Assembly: GCA_020634885.1 (NCBI GenBank)
Contig: JACKAW010000002.1
Location: 124,001 to 188,000, forward strand
Length of the DNA: 64,000 nucleotides
From: Anaerolineales bacterium
Lineage (GTDB): Bacteria > Chloroflexota > Anaerolineae > Anaerolineales > Villigracilaceae
Direction of reading: 5' to 3'
Program-made: the position numbers and the translations under genes
Part shown: positions 47,752-56,647 of the stretch, piece after piece
How positions within the stretch are numbered: the first letter of the stretch is position 1
Layout of the letters: each line of letters begins with the position of its first letter
The notes under the pieces: generated by a model
The model's database searches: none
Told to the model about the DNA's origin: nothing
Seen by the model: only the letters and a program-made list of their open reading frames with translations

Positions 47752-50451
47752 CTATTCTTTGCCCAGCCTTTTGCTAATTTCCATTACTGCGAAGATCACC
47801 AGCCCGGCGGCAAGTGACAGGGCAAGGTCTAGCAGACCGAGCGGGGTGATCTCAAAGAAGTTTGCCAGCGGCGGGATGTAGATGACTGCCATTTGCAGGG
47901 CGAAGACCAATATTGCCATGCTGGCAAGCAGGGGGTTGCTCCAGAAGCCGAGTTTGAAGGCGCTCTCTTTATCTGAGCGGGCGGCAAATGCCTGGAATAT
48001 CTGCATGAATGCCAGTGAGGTGAAGATCATCGTCTGCCATTCGGGGTGACCGCTGAAAAAGTAGGTGGAGCCCAGCCCGAGGGCGATTGCGCCGATCAAC
48101 ACGCCGACCCAAATGGTCTGCACACCTGCGCCGCGTGAGAAGACGCCCTCTGTGGGGGAGTAAGGTTTGCGCTGCATGGTATTCTTTTCGGGGTTTTCCA
48201 CGCCCATGCCCAAGCCGAGCAGACCATCTGTAAGCAGGTTGAGCCAGAGTAACTGCAATGGCAGAAGCGGCAATGGTTTGCCAAGGAACGGTGCCAGCAG
48301 CATCACCAGCACTTTGCCGATATTGCCTGCTACACTAAAGCGCACAAACTTGCGGATGTTATCGTAGATGGTGCGCCCTTCCCTGACGGCGGCAACAATG
48401 GTGGCAAAGTTATCGTCGAGCAGCACGAGGTCTGAGGCTTCTTTTGAAACGTCGGTTCCGGTGATGCCCATTGCCACACCGATATCTGCCTTGCGCAGGG
48501 CGGGGGCATCGTTCACGCCGTCGCCGGTCATGGCAACGATGTGACCTTTCTCTTGCAGCGCCTGGACGATGCGAAGTTTGTGCTCAGGCGCTACGCGTGC
48601 AAAGACGTTTACATCTTCGAGCGTTTGTTTTAATTCATCAATGGATATTTTTTCAATTTCCGCGCCGGTGAGTACGCGCCCGTTATCGGTGATGCCGAGT
48701 TGACGCGCGATCTCCATGGCGGTCAGTGGGTGGTCGCCGGTGATCATGATCGGGCGGATGCCAGCCGTTTTTGCCACGGCAACGGCATCTCTCACTTCGC
48801 TGCGGGGCGGGTCGATCATGCCGAACAGACCCACAAGGGTGATATTTTGTTCGAGGTCGGTTTCGATGATCTCAGGGATGGAGTTGATTAAGCGGAAGCC
48901 TACGCCAAGGACACGCATCCCTTTTTTGGCGAGTTTTTCGTTGGCGGCTTCAATTCTGGTTTTCCATTCGCCGTTCAATGGGATGGACTGTCCATTTACC
49001 CAAACATGGCTGGTGATATCGAGCAGACCATCCACCCCGCCTTTGGTGAAGGCGATGTATCGTTTGTCGCCGATCTCCAAACCGGAGAGTACGGTGGGGT
49101 CGTACTTGGCGAGGTGATGTACGGTGGTCATGCGCTTACGTTCTGAGTCGAAGGGCAGTTCTGCCGTGCGCGGGAAGGATGAATCGAGGGAGGATTTCCA
49201 ATAACCCATTTTTGCGGCGGCAACCACGAGTGCGCCTTCGGTGGGGTCGCCCATGGTGTGAAAGCGGTCGTCGCCTTCGTCGATGAGTTTGGCATCGTTG
49301 CATAGGGCGCCGCCGATCGCCGTCAGCGAGAGAGAGGATTGGACGGGCGCACCAAGCCCTTTGGTGGTTTGAAGCGAACCGTCTCGGGCAATATCCTGCG
49401 TTAAATTGAGCGCATGTTCTGCCACATCCAGGATCACTACGGTCATGCGGTTTTCGGTCAGGGTTCCGGTTTTATCCGAACAGATGATGGTGACCGAGCC
49501 GAGGGTTTCAACGGCGGGTAGTTTGCGAATGAGCGCCTGGCGTTCCAACATGCGTTGTGCGCCGAGTGCGAGGGTGATGGTGACGACGGCGGGCAGACCT
49601 TCGGGCACGATGGCAACGGCTACGCTCACCGCTGTGAGCAGCATGTGGCGCAGTTCATCGCCGCGGAAAATGCCGAGGAGGAAAATGAGTGCGGCGATGC
49701 CAATGCCAACGAGGGCAAGGTTTTTTCCAAGCGCATCGAGCCTGCGCTGTAGCGGAGTTTGTTCCTGTTGTACGGCTTGGATCATATCGGCAATTTTGCC
49801 GAGTTCGGTGTTCATGCCGGTGGCGATCACGAGAGCAAGCCCACGCCCTTGTGTGACGATGGTTCCCATGTATGCCATGTTGCGGCGGTCGCCGAGCGGC
49901 AGTTCGTCGTTTGAGAGCGCGGCGGTGTGTTTGCCAATGGCTTCAGATTCGCCCGTGAGCGCGGCTTCTTGAATGCGCAGGTTCACGGCTTCGAGCAGGC
50001 GCAGGTCGGCGGGGATGACGTTGCCGGTTTCAAGCTGAACGATGTCGCCGGGGACGAGGTCTCGCGCAGAAATCTCCTTCAATTGACCATCTCGCAGTAC
50101 GCGCACATGCGGCACAGAAATTTTCTTGAGTGCGGCAATTGCCTGTTCGGCGCGGTATTCCTGCACAAAGCCGAGCAGCGCATATAGCACTACGATGGAC
50201 AGGATGGCGATGGTGTTCTTGGTGTCGCCCAAAAAGCCGGCAATGACTGCCGCTGCAACGAGGATCAGCACCATGGTCGCGGTTACTTGTTCCCACAAAA
50301 TTTGCCATGGTGTGCGCCCGCCGCGGTCGATGAGTTCGTTCAGGCTGTGTTTCTTTTTGTTTTCCTCAACCTGTGCGGATGTGAGACCCGTTTCGGAAGA
50401 GGAAGCAAGTTCGTTCAATGCTGCATTAGTTTCGATTGTATGCCAGTTCAT
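47752..50451 (-). CDS. P-type cation ATPase (SERCA/PMR1-like), probably Mn2+ exporter
   Basis: An 899-residue P2-type ATPase. The phosphorylation site SDKTGTLTENRM, actuator loop TGES, hinge TGDGVNDAPALRKADIGVAMG and membrane motif VAIVPEGLPAVVTI are complete. NLLTD in helix 6 supplies typical Ca2+/Mn2+ ligands. The yybP-ykoY riboswitch in its leader senses Mn2+ and in other bacteria controls Mn2+ efflux proteins including P-type ATPases, so Mn2+ export is the best prediction; Ca2+ transport remains possible. The start at 50451 lacks a strong ribosome-binding site. The gene is monocistronic and ends at a terminator. Confidence 0.95.
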   Translation of the reverse strand: MNWHTIETNAALNELASSSETGLTSAQVEENKKKHSLNELIDRGGRTPWQILWEQVTATMVLILVAAAVIAGFLGDTKNTIAILSIVVLYALLGFVQEYRAEQAIAALKKISVPHVRVLRDGQLKEISARDLVPGDIVQLETGNVIPADLRLLEAVNLRIQEAALTGESEAIGKHTAALSNDELPLGDRRNMAYMGTIVTQGRGLALVIATGMNTELGKIADMIQAVQQEQTPLQRRLDALGKNLALVGIGIAALIFLLGIFRGDELRHMLLTAVSVAVAIVPEGLPAVVTITLALGAQRMLERQALIRKLPAVETLGSVTIICSDKTGTLTENRMTVVILDVAEHALNLTQDIARDGSLQTTKGLGAPVQSSLSLTAIGGALCNDAKLIDEGDDRFHTMGDPTEGALVVAAAKMGYWKSSLDSSFPRTAELPFDSERKRMTTVHHLAKYDPTVLSGLEIGDKRYIAFTKGGVDGLLDITSHVWVNGQSIPLNGEWKTRIEAANEKLAKKGMRVLGVGFRLINSIPEIIETDLEQNITLVGLFGMIDPPRSEVRDAVAVAKTAGIRPIMITGDHPLTAMEIARQLGITDNGRVLTGAEIEKISIDELKQTLEDVNVFARVAPEHKLRIVQALQEKGHIVAMTGDGVNDAPALRKADIGVAMGITGTDVSKEASDLVLLDDNFATIVAAVREGRTIYDNIRKFVRFSVAGNIGKVLVMLLAPFLGKPLPLLPLQLLWLNLLTDGLLGLGMGVENPEKNTMQRKPYSPTEGVFSRGAGVQTIWVGVLIGAIALGLGSTYFFSGHPEWQTMIFTSLAFMQIFQAFAARSDKESAFKLGFWSNPLLASMAILVFALQMAVIYIPPLANFFEITPLGLLDLALSLAAGLVIFAVMEISKRLGKE

Positions 50452-50540
50452 ATTTTGTTTCCGTGTTCCTGATAAGTTTAATCCATTTTGATGTATTCAA
50501 CCTGACGTGCCGTTTGAGGAAGGTGTACGATTTTCCACAA

Positions 50541-50578
50541 ATAAAAAGACCATCGTCAAGGATGTTGACGATGGTCTT
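50541..50578 (-). terminator. Riboswitch-controlled terminator in the ATPase leader
   Basis: On the minus strand a perfect 14-bp hairpin (arms 50578-50565 and 50559-50546) is followed by a U-rich run. Its 5' arm contains CCATCG (50574-50569), which also forms the 3' strand of the riboswitch P1 helix, so the two structures are mutually exclusive. Confidence 0.88.
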
Positions 50579-50665
50579 GCCTTTACAGAACAGCCGGTGG
50601 CATCTTGTGCCACGTATTGACGGCTGAGCTACCCAACATTTGGGCGGCTACTCCCCATCGGAGTT
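50569..50665 (-). promoter_or_regulatory. yybP-ykoY manganese riboswitch
   Basis: The minus strand carries the conserved aptamer elements: GGGGAGTAG (50656-50648), CCGTCAATACGTG (about 50624-50612) and GCAAGACC (50580-50573). The P1 strands CGATGG (50660-50655) and CCATCG (50574-50569) pair. This architecture is the yybP-ykoY class, which binds Mn2+ and Mg2+ and activates Mn2+ efflux genes. A -10-like TATACT at 50677-50672 places the start just upstream. Binding of Mn2+ would stabilise P1, block the terminator and turn the ATPase on. Confidence 0.92.
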
Positions 50666-50735
50666 GTGCCTAGTATATGGAAAAAACGTTTTTCGTGGTT
50701 AAGAGTTCTTTAATGCGTGCTTGCAAAAACACGCA

Positions 50736-51833
50736 TCAAACAGAAAGCACTTGTGATGTGCGCAGCGCCGAGCGGATCATCAAGTATTCGGTGATGTTCT
50801 CTGCGGTAATAATGCCAACCAGTCTTCCGGCATGGGTGACGGGTAGTGTCGGAAAGCCGGATTCTCCAATTCGCATCAGCGCGATCTCAACCATGTCATA
50901 CGAATCTACTTCAGGCGGGTCTTTACGCATCACAGCCGAGATGGCAGTGTTCTGCCCGTGCTGGGTAAGTGCGGCAAGGAAGTCGTCGCGGGTGACAACG
51001 CCAATGATCCTTTCTGTATCATCGATCACGGGGAAATCATGCTGTGAGCCTGCCAGGATCAATTGTGCCATGCGCGAGAGTGGGTCGCGTGGTGAGAGGC
51101 TTTTGTAATCGGTCAACATGGCGCGCCCTACGGGAATGCCGCTGATGACGTTCTTCATTTGTACGGCGCTGGCTTCCTGCGAAGCGCCAATATAAACAAA
51201 GAATGCGATGAACAACAAGAACGGGTTGCTGAACAAGCCGATGAACCCGAGCAAGAACGCCATACCCTGCCCGATCGCTGCGGCGATCTGCGTTGCCCGC
51301 ACATAGTCCATGCGCATGGCGAGGATGGCGCGCAGCACACGTCCGCCGTCCATGGGGAAGGCGGGGATGAGGTTGAACAACACCAGCGAGATGTTGACGA
51401 CCATCACACGCTCAAGAAAACTTCCAGATGCCACCCCAAGCTCGGTCAGCGGCACCAGGTTGCCGGTCAGAAAAAGAGCCGCGAAAAGAATGGCAGCGAT
51501 CACTACATTCACTGCGGGTCCCATCAGCGCCACCCACAATTCCTCTATCGGCTTTTCCGGCATACGCTCCAACCGCGCTACGCCGCCAATGGGGTAGATG
51601 GTGATATCACGTGTTTTGATACCATACTTGCGAGCCGTGAGCGCGTGCCCATATTCATGTAAAATCACGCACAGGAAGAGCACAAGGATAAACCCAATGC
51701 CGCTCAATACTTCAAACCAGTTGTTATTCTCAAGCCAATGACTAAACCCAACCCACCCGATCAAAAGGTAAAAGGTGGCATGGATATAGACATCGATGCC
51801 TGCAAATGTTCCGAACTTCCATTGCCATTTCAT
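50736..51833 (-). CDS. Site-2-protease-like zinc metalloprotease with two CBS domains
   Basis: A 365-residue M50B membrane protease. HEYGH at 59-63 supplies two zinc ligands and the catalytic Glu; NLIPAFPMDGG near 157-167 provides the third ligand Asp. Residues about 240-360 form two CBS domains that bind adenine nucleotides and may regulate the protease. This domain order is the Rip3/SpoIVFB-like CBS group. Such enzymes cleave membrane-embedded anti-sigma factors or signal-peptide remnants. AAGGAG precedes the start at 51833. It is close to, but not in an operon with, other genes; its substrate is unknown. Confidence 0.92.
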   Translation of the reverse strand: MKWQWKFGTFAGIDVYIHATFYLLIGWVGFSHWLENNNWFEVLSGIGFILVLFLCVILHEYGHALTARKYGIKTRDITIYPIGGVARLERMPEKPIEELWVALMGPAVNVVIAAILFAALFLTGNLVPLTELGVASGSFLERVMVVNISLVLFNLIPAFPMDGGRVLRAILAMRMDYVRATQIAAAIGQGMAFLLGFIGLFSNPFLLFIAFFVYIGASQEASAVQMKNVISGIPVGRAMLTDYKSLSPRDPLSRMAQLILAGSQHDFPVIDDTERIIGVVTRDDFLAALTQHGQNTAISAVMRKDPPEVDSYDMVEIALMRIGESGFPTLPVTHAGRLVGIITAENITEYLMIRSALRTSQVLSV

Positions 51834-51993
51834 AGTTTTCTCCTTACTAAAGATGACGGCATTCTACAGGTAATTTATTAGAAAAATGTTATAAATATTC
51901 TATCAAGAACTATCAGGATAAAAATCCCCGCCTCCGACTCCGCTCGTGCCTGCCCAGACTCTATATACCTTATCCAACTTCAAGGAGAATCTC

Positions 51994-52464
51994 ATGCCCA
52001 AAAAACACCCCGACTTTGATCTGAAATCTGCACACCGCCACTTCGCTGTAACCTGCTTCAATGAAACCTGGAAGTACATCAACAAAAAACGCCGCACCGA
52101 AGATGACAAACGCGCCATGCTTCAACTTGCCATGACCTCGCTCTGGCATTGGCGCCAACGCAAAGATGCCACGCCCACGAACTTTTGCATCAGCTATTGG
52201 CAGGTCTCGCGTGTATATGCCTTGCTTGGTGATGTTGATAACGCCCGCATGTATGGGAATTTGTGCCTGAAAGCCAGTAAAGTGAAGGGCGTGGAACCTG
52301 TCTTTATGGGGTTTGCCTATGAGACCCTTGCCCGCGCCGAAGCAGCGGCAGGGAATAAGACCAAGCGCGATGCCTACCTTGCCAAAGCCAGAACCATTGC
52401 CAAAAAAGTGACCGATGATGAAGATCGCGGCGCTCTAGAAGATGACTTAGCCACTATCAAATAA
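51994..52464 (+). CDS. Small TPR-like helical protein, function unknown
   Basis: A 156-residue soluble protein. Residues about 60-130 contain helical pairs with TPR-like spacing of small and aromatic residues (ISYWQVSRVYALLGDVDNARMY and GFAYETLARAEAAAGNKTK). AAGGAGAATCTC before ATG 51994 decides the start. No catalytic motif is seen. It has its own A/T-rich upstream region with TATATA and ends at a terminator shared with the convergent alpha-oxoamine synthase. Confidence 0.75.
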   Translation: MPKKHPDFDLKSAHRHFAVTCFNETWKYINKKRRTEDDKRAMLQLAMTSLWHWRQRKDATPTNFCISYWQVSRVYALLGDVDNARMYGNLCLKASKVKGVEPVFMGFAYETLARAEAAAGNKTKRDAYLAKARTIAKKVTDDEDRGALEDDLATIK

Positions 52465-52467
52465 AAA

Positions 52468-52496
52468 AGCCGCCCATCAATTTTTGATGGGCGGCT
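52468..52496. terminator. Terminator between convergent genes
   Basis: AGCCGCCCATCAA (52468-52480) and TTGATGGGCGGCT (52484-52496) form a perfect 13-bp stem. The U-tract is on the minus strand (six T), so it mainly serves the alpha-oxoamine synthase gene. Confidence 0.88.
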
Positions 52497-52514
52497 AATA
52501 AATCAACTACCTAA

Positions 52515-53726
52515 CTACTTAACCATTCCCATTGCCTTGCCAGCTTGGTAGATCACATCCATGGCGTGTTCAATATCAGAGGGATCGTGTGCTGCGGTGA
52601 CGGTAGCTCGCAGACGTGACATGCCTTCCTGTACGGCGGGGGAGACGACGGGTAACACAAAGACATCTTGTTGCTGACAGCGTTTGGTCAGTTCCATGGC
52701 TTTTTCGTCGGTGCCGCATAAAACAGGCACAATGGCGGTTTCGGTCAACAGGGTGTCGAAGCCCATGCTCTTCAACCCGCCGATGAATTGCTTGGTGTTG
52801 GCGTTCAAACGGTCGAGGCGTTCGGGTTCATCGAGGATGACTTTGAAGGCTTCGTTGGCGGCGGCGGCTTGGGCGGGCGGAAGAGCCGCAGAGAAAATGT
52901 AGGCGCGGCTGCCGTGGCGCAGGAAGTCGATCAACTCCTTTTTGCCAGCTACGTATCCGCCCACAGAGGGGATGGTTTTGCTGAGCGTGCCCATTTTGAT
53001 GTCGATCACGTCGCCCATGCCGAAATGTTCTTCGATGCCGGTACCGGTTTTGCCGAGTACACCCACCGAGTGGGCTTCGTCGATCATCAGCCAGGCGTTG
53101 TATTTCTTGGTGAGTTCCACGATCTTGGGCAGGTCGATGATGTCGCCGTCCATGCTGAAGACCGAGTCTGCGATAACGAGTTTGGATACATCCGCAGGGG
53201 CGTTCTTAAGCAAGCCTTCGAGATGCTCCATGTCATTGTGGCGGAAGCGGCGAAATTCCGCGCCAGACATGAGACAACCATCCACGATGGAGGCGTGGTT
53301 GATCTTGTCTGAAAAGACGTAATCGCCGCGTCCCATCAGGGAGGAGATGACGGTCAGGTTGGTGACGTAGCCAGAGGTGTAGGTAATGGCGGTTTCGGTG
53401 TGCTTGAAATTGGCAATGGTCTCTTCAAGTTCGTTGTGGATGGTCAGCGTTCCGGCGAGGGTGCGCACGCCGTTGGTGCCGGTGCCGAATTTGTCTACGG
53501 CGCGTTTGGCGGCTTCGTTAATGCGTGGGTGACCGACCAAGCCCAGGTACGAGTAAGAGGCGTACATGCCCATGATGCGTCCACGCACGCGTACTTTGGC
53601 GTCGGGGAGCATTTCTTCCACGGCTTGGTTGTAGAAGTAGAGGTCATTCTCGCGCAGGGAGTCTACGCGTTGTTTGAGAGCGGCAATGCGCCGGGTGCTG
53701 TTGTTATCTGTGCTGTGAAAATCCAT
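52515..53726 (-). CDS. Alpha-oxoamine synthase (Kbl/BioF/SPT family)
   Basis: A 403-residue PLP enzyme. DEAHS (216-220) gives the cofactor-binding Asp and His, and GTLSKT holds the PLP lysine K250. The YLGLVGHPRINEAA opening and YTSGYVTN segment are typical. The family condenses an amino acid with an acyl-CoA: glycine with acetyl-CoA (2-amino-3-ketobutyrate ligase), alanine with pimeloyl-CoA (BioF) or serine with palmitoyl-CoA. No threonine dehydrogenase or biotin genes are nearby, so the member type is not settled. GGAGG lies 8 nt upstream of ATG 53726. Confidence 0.92.
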   Translation of the reverse strand: MDFHSTDNNSTRRIAALKQRVDSLRENDLYFYNQAVEEMLPDAKVRVRGRIMGMYASYSYLGLVGHPRINEAAKRAVDKFGTGTNGVRTLAGTLTIHNELEETIANFKHTETAITYTSGYVTNLTVISSLMGRGDYVFSDKINHASIVDGCLMSGAEFRRFRHNDMEHLEGLLKNAPADVSKLVIADSVFSMDGDIIDLPKIVELTKKYNAWLMIDEAHSVGVLGKTGTGIEEHFGMGDVIDIKMGTLSKTIPSVGGYVAGKKELIDFLRHGSRAYIFSAALPPAQAAAANEAFKVILDEPERLDRLNANTKQFIGGLKSMGFDTLLTETAIVPVLCGTDEKAMELTKRCQQQDVFVLPVVSPAVQEGMSRLRATVTAAHDPSDIEHAMDVIYQAGKAMGMVK

Positions 53727-53805
53727 GAAAGTGCCTCCAAAAGGGATTGCGCAAGTTTAGCCGAGGGGATGGTTTCTGTCTAGTTGGATTTGTGAAGATA
53801 AAAAG

Positions 53806-54033
53806 GCGATAGCAAAGTTGAATGACAAAATGGAAACACAAGCAAAAGGCTTAACGCGAATGACGCAAATAGGGCGAATATAATACCCACGGTTGAAAAT
53901 TGCGCTCTTTTAGAAGGGAAAAAGCACAATTTTCAACCGAGTGCGGTATAACGCGAAATTAGGTTCTTTTTTGAAAAATTCGCCTTGATTCGCGCTTTTC
54001 GCGTTAAGGGTTTATGACTTTGCTATAACCATG
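53806..54033. mobile_element. Large palindromic repeat with nested inverted arms and flanking direct repeats
   Basis: A 228-bp non-coding block. Outer arms ATAGCAAAGT (53809-53818) and ACTTTGCTAT (54017-54026), middle arms CTTAACGCGAA (53850-53860) and TTCGCGTTAAG (53998-54008), and inner arms GGTTGAAAATTG and CAATTTTCAACC around 53891-53938 are nested. The block is flanked by 14-bp direct copies of GTGAAGATAAAAAG (53792-53805 and 54034-54047). This is the form of a MITE-like insertion with target duplication, or a large folded RNA. Confidence 0.7.
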
Positions 54034-54040
54034 GTGAAGA

Positions 54041-54073
54041 TAAAAAGTAGGTCACGCTTTAAGCGCGACCTAC
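54041..54073 (-). terminator. Terminator of ligA
   Basis: On the minus strand GTAGGTCGCGCTT and AAGCGTGACCTAC form a stem with one mismatch, followed by TTTTTATC. It lies about 50 bp after the ligA stop codon. Confidence 0.8.
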
Positions 54074-54121
54074 AAGATTAACTTTTTTGGCATATGTTAT
54101 TCAACAAACGATGTCAAAAAA

Positions 54122-56146
54122 TCACCCAGCCAGCCTCTTTAACTCGGCTTCATCAATGATCTTTACGCCGAGTGATTTTGCTTTTTCAAATTTCGAGCCG
54201 GGGTTTTCGCCGAGCACCAAGTAACTGGTTTTCTTGCTGACACTGTCGGTTACTTTGCCGCCGTAGTTTTCAATAAATTCCTTGGCATCGTCGCGTGAGA
54301 AGTTTGGCAGCGTTCCGGTGACAACGAATGTTAAACCGGTGAATACACCTTCTTTCTTCTTCTCATCTTTCATCATTTGCGGGTCAACGCTTGCGGCTTT
54401 TAACTTCTTCAATAATTTCTGATTCGCCGGACGTGCGAACCAATCTACGATGGATTCGGCGATGTTTGGTCCCACGCCTTCGATCTGCTGAAGTTCATCA
54501 GCGGTGGCTTTTGATAAAGCGGATAGATTGCCATACGTCCGCGCCAGGTCGCTAGCCATCACTTCGCCCACACCGTGGATGCCAATTGCCGCGATCAAAC
54601 GGTTTAAACTCTGACTTTTGGCTTGCTCAATCGACCCAAGCAGATTCTCCGCCTTTTTCTCGGCAAAGCCTTCCAACTCCAAAAGTTGGTCTTTTTTGAG
54701 TGTGAACAAATCTGCCACGTCTTTGACCAAGCCTGCTTCGATAAGCTGTTCCACAATCTTGATACCCAGACCCACAATATCCATTGCGCCGCGTGAGACG
54801 AAATGCTCTACATTGCGGACGAGCTGCGCCGGGCAGGCGGCGTTGACGCAGTACCACGCCACTTCGCCTTCGATGTGCTCCACGTCTTGTCCGCAGGCTG
54901 GGCATTTTGTGGGGGGCTTGTACTTCTTTTCTTTGCCCGAACGCGCATCCACGACCGGACCGATGACATACGGAATGACTTCGCCCGCTCGTTTGACCAA
55001 AACCCGATCTCCGATGCGGATGTCTTTTTCTTCGATGTAATCAAAGTTATGCAGGGTCGCATTGCGGACGACCACGCCGCCGATCTCCACTGGCTCCAGC
55101 GAGGCACGCGGAGTCAGAACACCGGTGCGTCCCACTTCCGCATCAATGCCGAGCAGGGTGGTGGTCACTTCGCGGGCAGGGAATTTGAAAGCGACCGCGC
55201 CGCGCGGGTCTTTGCCAACGAAGCCCAAATCTGAGGCGAGGGTCAAATCGTCAATTTTTATGACCATGCCATCGGCTTCGTAAGGAAGCGCGTCTCTTCC
55301 CGTGTTGAAGGTTTCGGTGTAGGTGATGGCGTCATCCAAATGATCAAAACGTTTGGGCACATCCGAAACAGGGAAGCCGAGTGATTTGAGGTACTCAAGA
55401 ATTTCCCATTGTGATGTTGGGACGTTTCCGCCTTCGGAGTGAACGATCTGATACACAAGCAATGTGATGGGGCGTGATGCGGTTAGCACAGGGTCAAGCT
55501 GGCGCAGCGACCCCGCCGCCGTGTTGCGCGGATTGAGATAGGTTTTCTCGCCTGCTTCTTCCAGTCGTTTGTTCAGGTTTTCAAACTCTTTGATGGGAAT
55601 GAATGCTTCGCCGCGCACGACCAGTTGTTTAGGCAGGCTGCCTTTCCACTTTTTATTTTCCACCGGAATTTTCAACGGAATGGCTCGCACCGTCCGCAAG
55701 TTGCTTGTAATATCTTCGCCAACTTCGCCGTCGCCTCGGGTGGCGCCCTGCACAAATTGACCATCATGGTAGTGCAGTACTACGGATAAACCATCTATCT
55801 TTGGCTCAACCACAAATTTGGCTTTCTCTACGCGGTCGTCTAATTTTTTGATGCGTTCGAACCAGGCTCGGGCATCGTCTGCACCAAAGGCATTGGCAAG
55901 CGAAAGGATTGGGGCGGGGTGGCGCACCTTCTCAAATTTTTCTGAAGGCTTGGCTCCGGCGCGTTGGGTGGGAGAGTCGGGGGTGATCCAATCAGGATGA
56001 TCAGATTCGATTTTCTTTAGTTCGTTAAGGAGGCGGTCGTATTCGAGGTCGCTGATAACGGGCGCATCCAACACGTGATAACGATAATTGTGAAAGTTGA
56101 CCTGCGCTTTGAGTTCTTCATAACGGGAGAGGAGTTTATCTGCCAT
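54122..56146 (-). CDS. ligA: NAD-dependent DNA ligase LigA
   Basis: A 674-residue ligase with all domains: Ia region (NYRYHVLDAPVISDLEYDRL), adenylation domain with catalytic K116 in EPKIDGLS, OB fold, a four-Cys zinc finger (CPACGQD and CVNAACP), the helix-hairpin-helix array and a C-terminal BRCT domain (GLTFVVTGTLPNFSRDDAKEFIE, shown in parts). It seals nicks during replication and repair. ATG at 56146 is chosen over an in-frame GTG at 56149 because a TATAAT box ends 6 nt before it, suggesting a leaderless mRNA. Confidence 0.98.
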   Translation of the reverse strand: MADKLLSRYEELKAQVNFHNYRYHVLDAPVISDLEYDRLLNELKKIESDHPDWITPDSPTQRAGAKPSEKFEKVRHPAPILSLANAFGADDARAWFERIKKLDDRVEKAKFVVEPKIDGLSVVLHYHDGQFVQGATRGDGEVGEDITSNLRTVRAIPLKIPVENKKWKGSLPKQLVVRGEAFIPIKEFENLNKRLEEAGEKTYLNPRNTAAGSLRQLDPVLTASRPITLLVYQIVHSEGGNVPTSQWEILEYLKSLGFPVSDVPKRFDHLDDAITYTETFNTGRDALPYEADGMVIKIDDLTLASDLGFVGKDPRGAVAFKFPAREVTTTLLGIDAEVGRTGVLTPRASLEPVEIGGVVVRNATLHNFDYIEEKDIRIGDRVLVKRAGEVIPYVIGPVVDARSGKEKKYKPPTKCPACGQDVEHIEGEVAWYCVNAACPAQLVRNVEHFVSRGAMDIVGLGIKIVEQLIEAGLVKDVADLFTLKKDQLLELEGFAEKKAENLLGSIEQAKSQSLNRLIAAIGIHGVGEVMASDLARTYGNLSALSKATADELQQIEGVGPNIAESIVDWFARPANQKLLKKLKAASVDPQMMKDEKKKEGVFTGLTFVVTGTLPNFSRDDAKEFIENYGGKVTDSVSKKTSYLVLGENPGSKFEKAKSLGVKIIDEAELKRLAG

Positions 56147-56152
56147 CACTGC

Positions 56153-56158
56153 ATTATA
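56153..56158 (-). promoter_or_regulatory. -10 box of ligA placed for a leaderless transcript
   Basis: A consensus TATAAT on the minus strand ends 6 nt before the ligA ATG; no Shine-Dalgarno motif is present. Confidence 0.55.
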
Positions 56159-56167
56159 CCCAGCGGG

Positions 56168-56216
56168 GGCGGGTTTTAAAATGAAACCCGCCCGTGAGAT
56201 GCGGGCGGGTTGAGGG
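56168..56216 (-). terminator. Terminator after the 56217 gene
   Basis: CCCGCCC and GGGCGGG arms (about 56185-56213) form a stable stem; a second GGCGGGTTT/AAACCCGCC palindrome follows (about 56170-56191). On the minus strand the first stem is followed by TTTCATTTT. It insulates the small gene at 56217 from ligA. Confidence 0.7.
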
Positions 56217-56552
56217 TTAGTCTATTTTTTTCCAAATATCCGAAGGCGGACGTGAGAGCGGGCGGGTCATTGCGGAGAGCCTCGCCTCGTAGTAAGGTTC
56301 TGCTTCGGTGGCAAAGCGCGAAAGGTCGAACAAGTGCCGTTGAATGAGCAGATCAGCTATTTGTTTTACTTCCTGCTTTGTAAAGTCGGGCAACTTTTCG
56401 GCAAATTCTGTCAGGCTAAATCGCCCAAGCCGGATCACAAAGTTGACGGCGCTACGCAGCGGCTCAGGAAATAAGACCACGTCAGAGGGACGAACATCCT
56501 CTTCGCGAGATTCCAATTCCCTGATTGCTTTTTCAAAGAGCGGGTTGCTCAT
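56217..56552 (-). CDS. Small winged-helix-like protein paired with a MinD-like ATPase (copy 1)
   Basis: A 111-residue protein of unknown function. The pattern PSDVVLFPEPLRSAVNFVIR, a helix-turn-helix-like LTEFAEKLPDFTKQEVKQIADLLIQRH, and the tail PPSDIWKKID correspond position by position to the protein at 61692 (PLDIAKLPPSLRKIMKLMLR, a similar helical pair, and AGIWSSLDNK). This suggests a common winged-helix fold. It lies downstream of the MinD-like gene at 56648, as the 61692 copy lies downstream of its own MinD-like gene. AGGGAAGG precedes ATG 56552. Confidence 0.72.
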   Translation of the reverse strand: MSNPLFEKAIRELESREEDVRPSDVVLFPEPLRSAVNFVIRLGRFSLTEFAEKLPDFTKQEVKQIADLLIQRHLFDLSRFATEAEPYYEARLSAMTRPLSRPPSDIWKKID

Positions 56553-56647
56553 GGTGCCTTCCCTTCACCTATTATTAAGGTTGTTTTACTTGTATAAAGT
56601 TTGAATGATACTATTTATTTTCTATCGTACATTTCCAGAGAAAAAAA

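Noticed and set aside
50583..50677. Folded RNA before the P-type ATPase first considered as a tRNA
   Set aside because: No anticodon arm or T-loop consensus; the conserved GGGGAGTAG and GCAAGACC elements and the following terminator identify it as a yybP-ykoY riboswitch.
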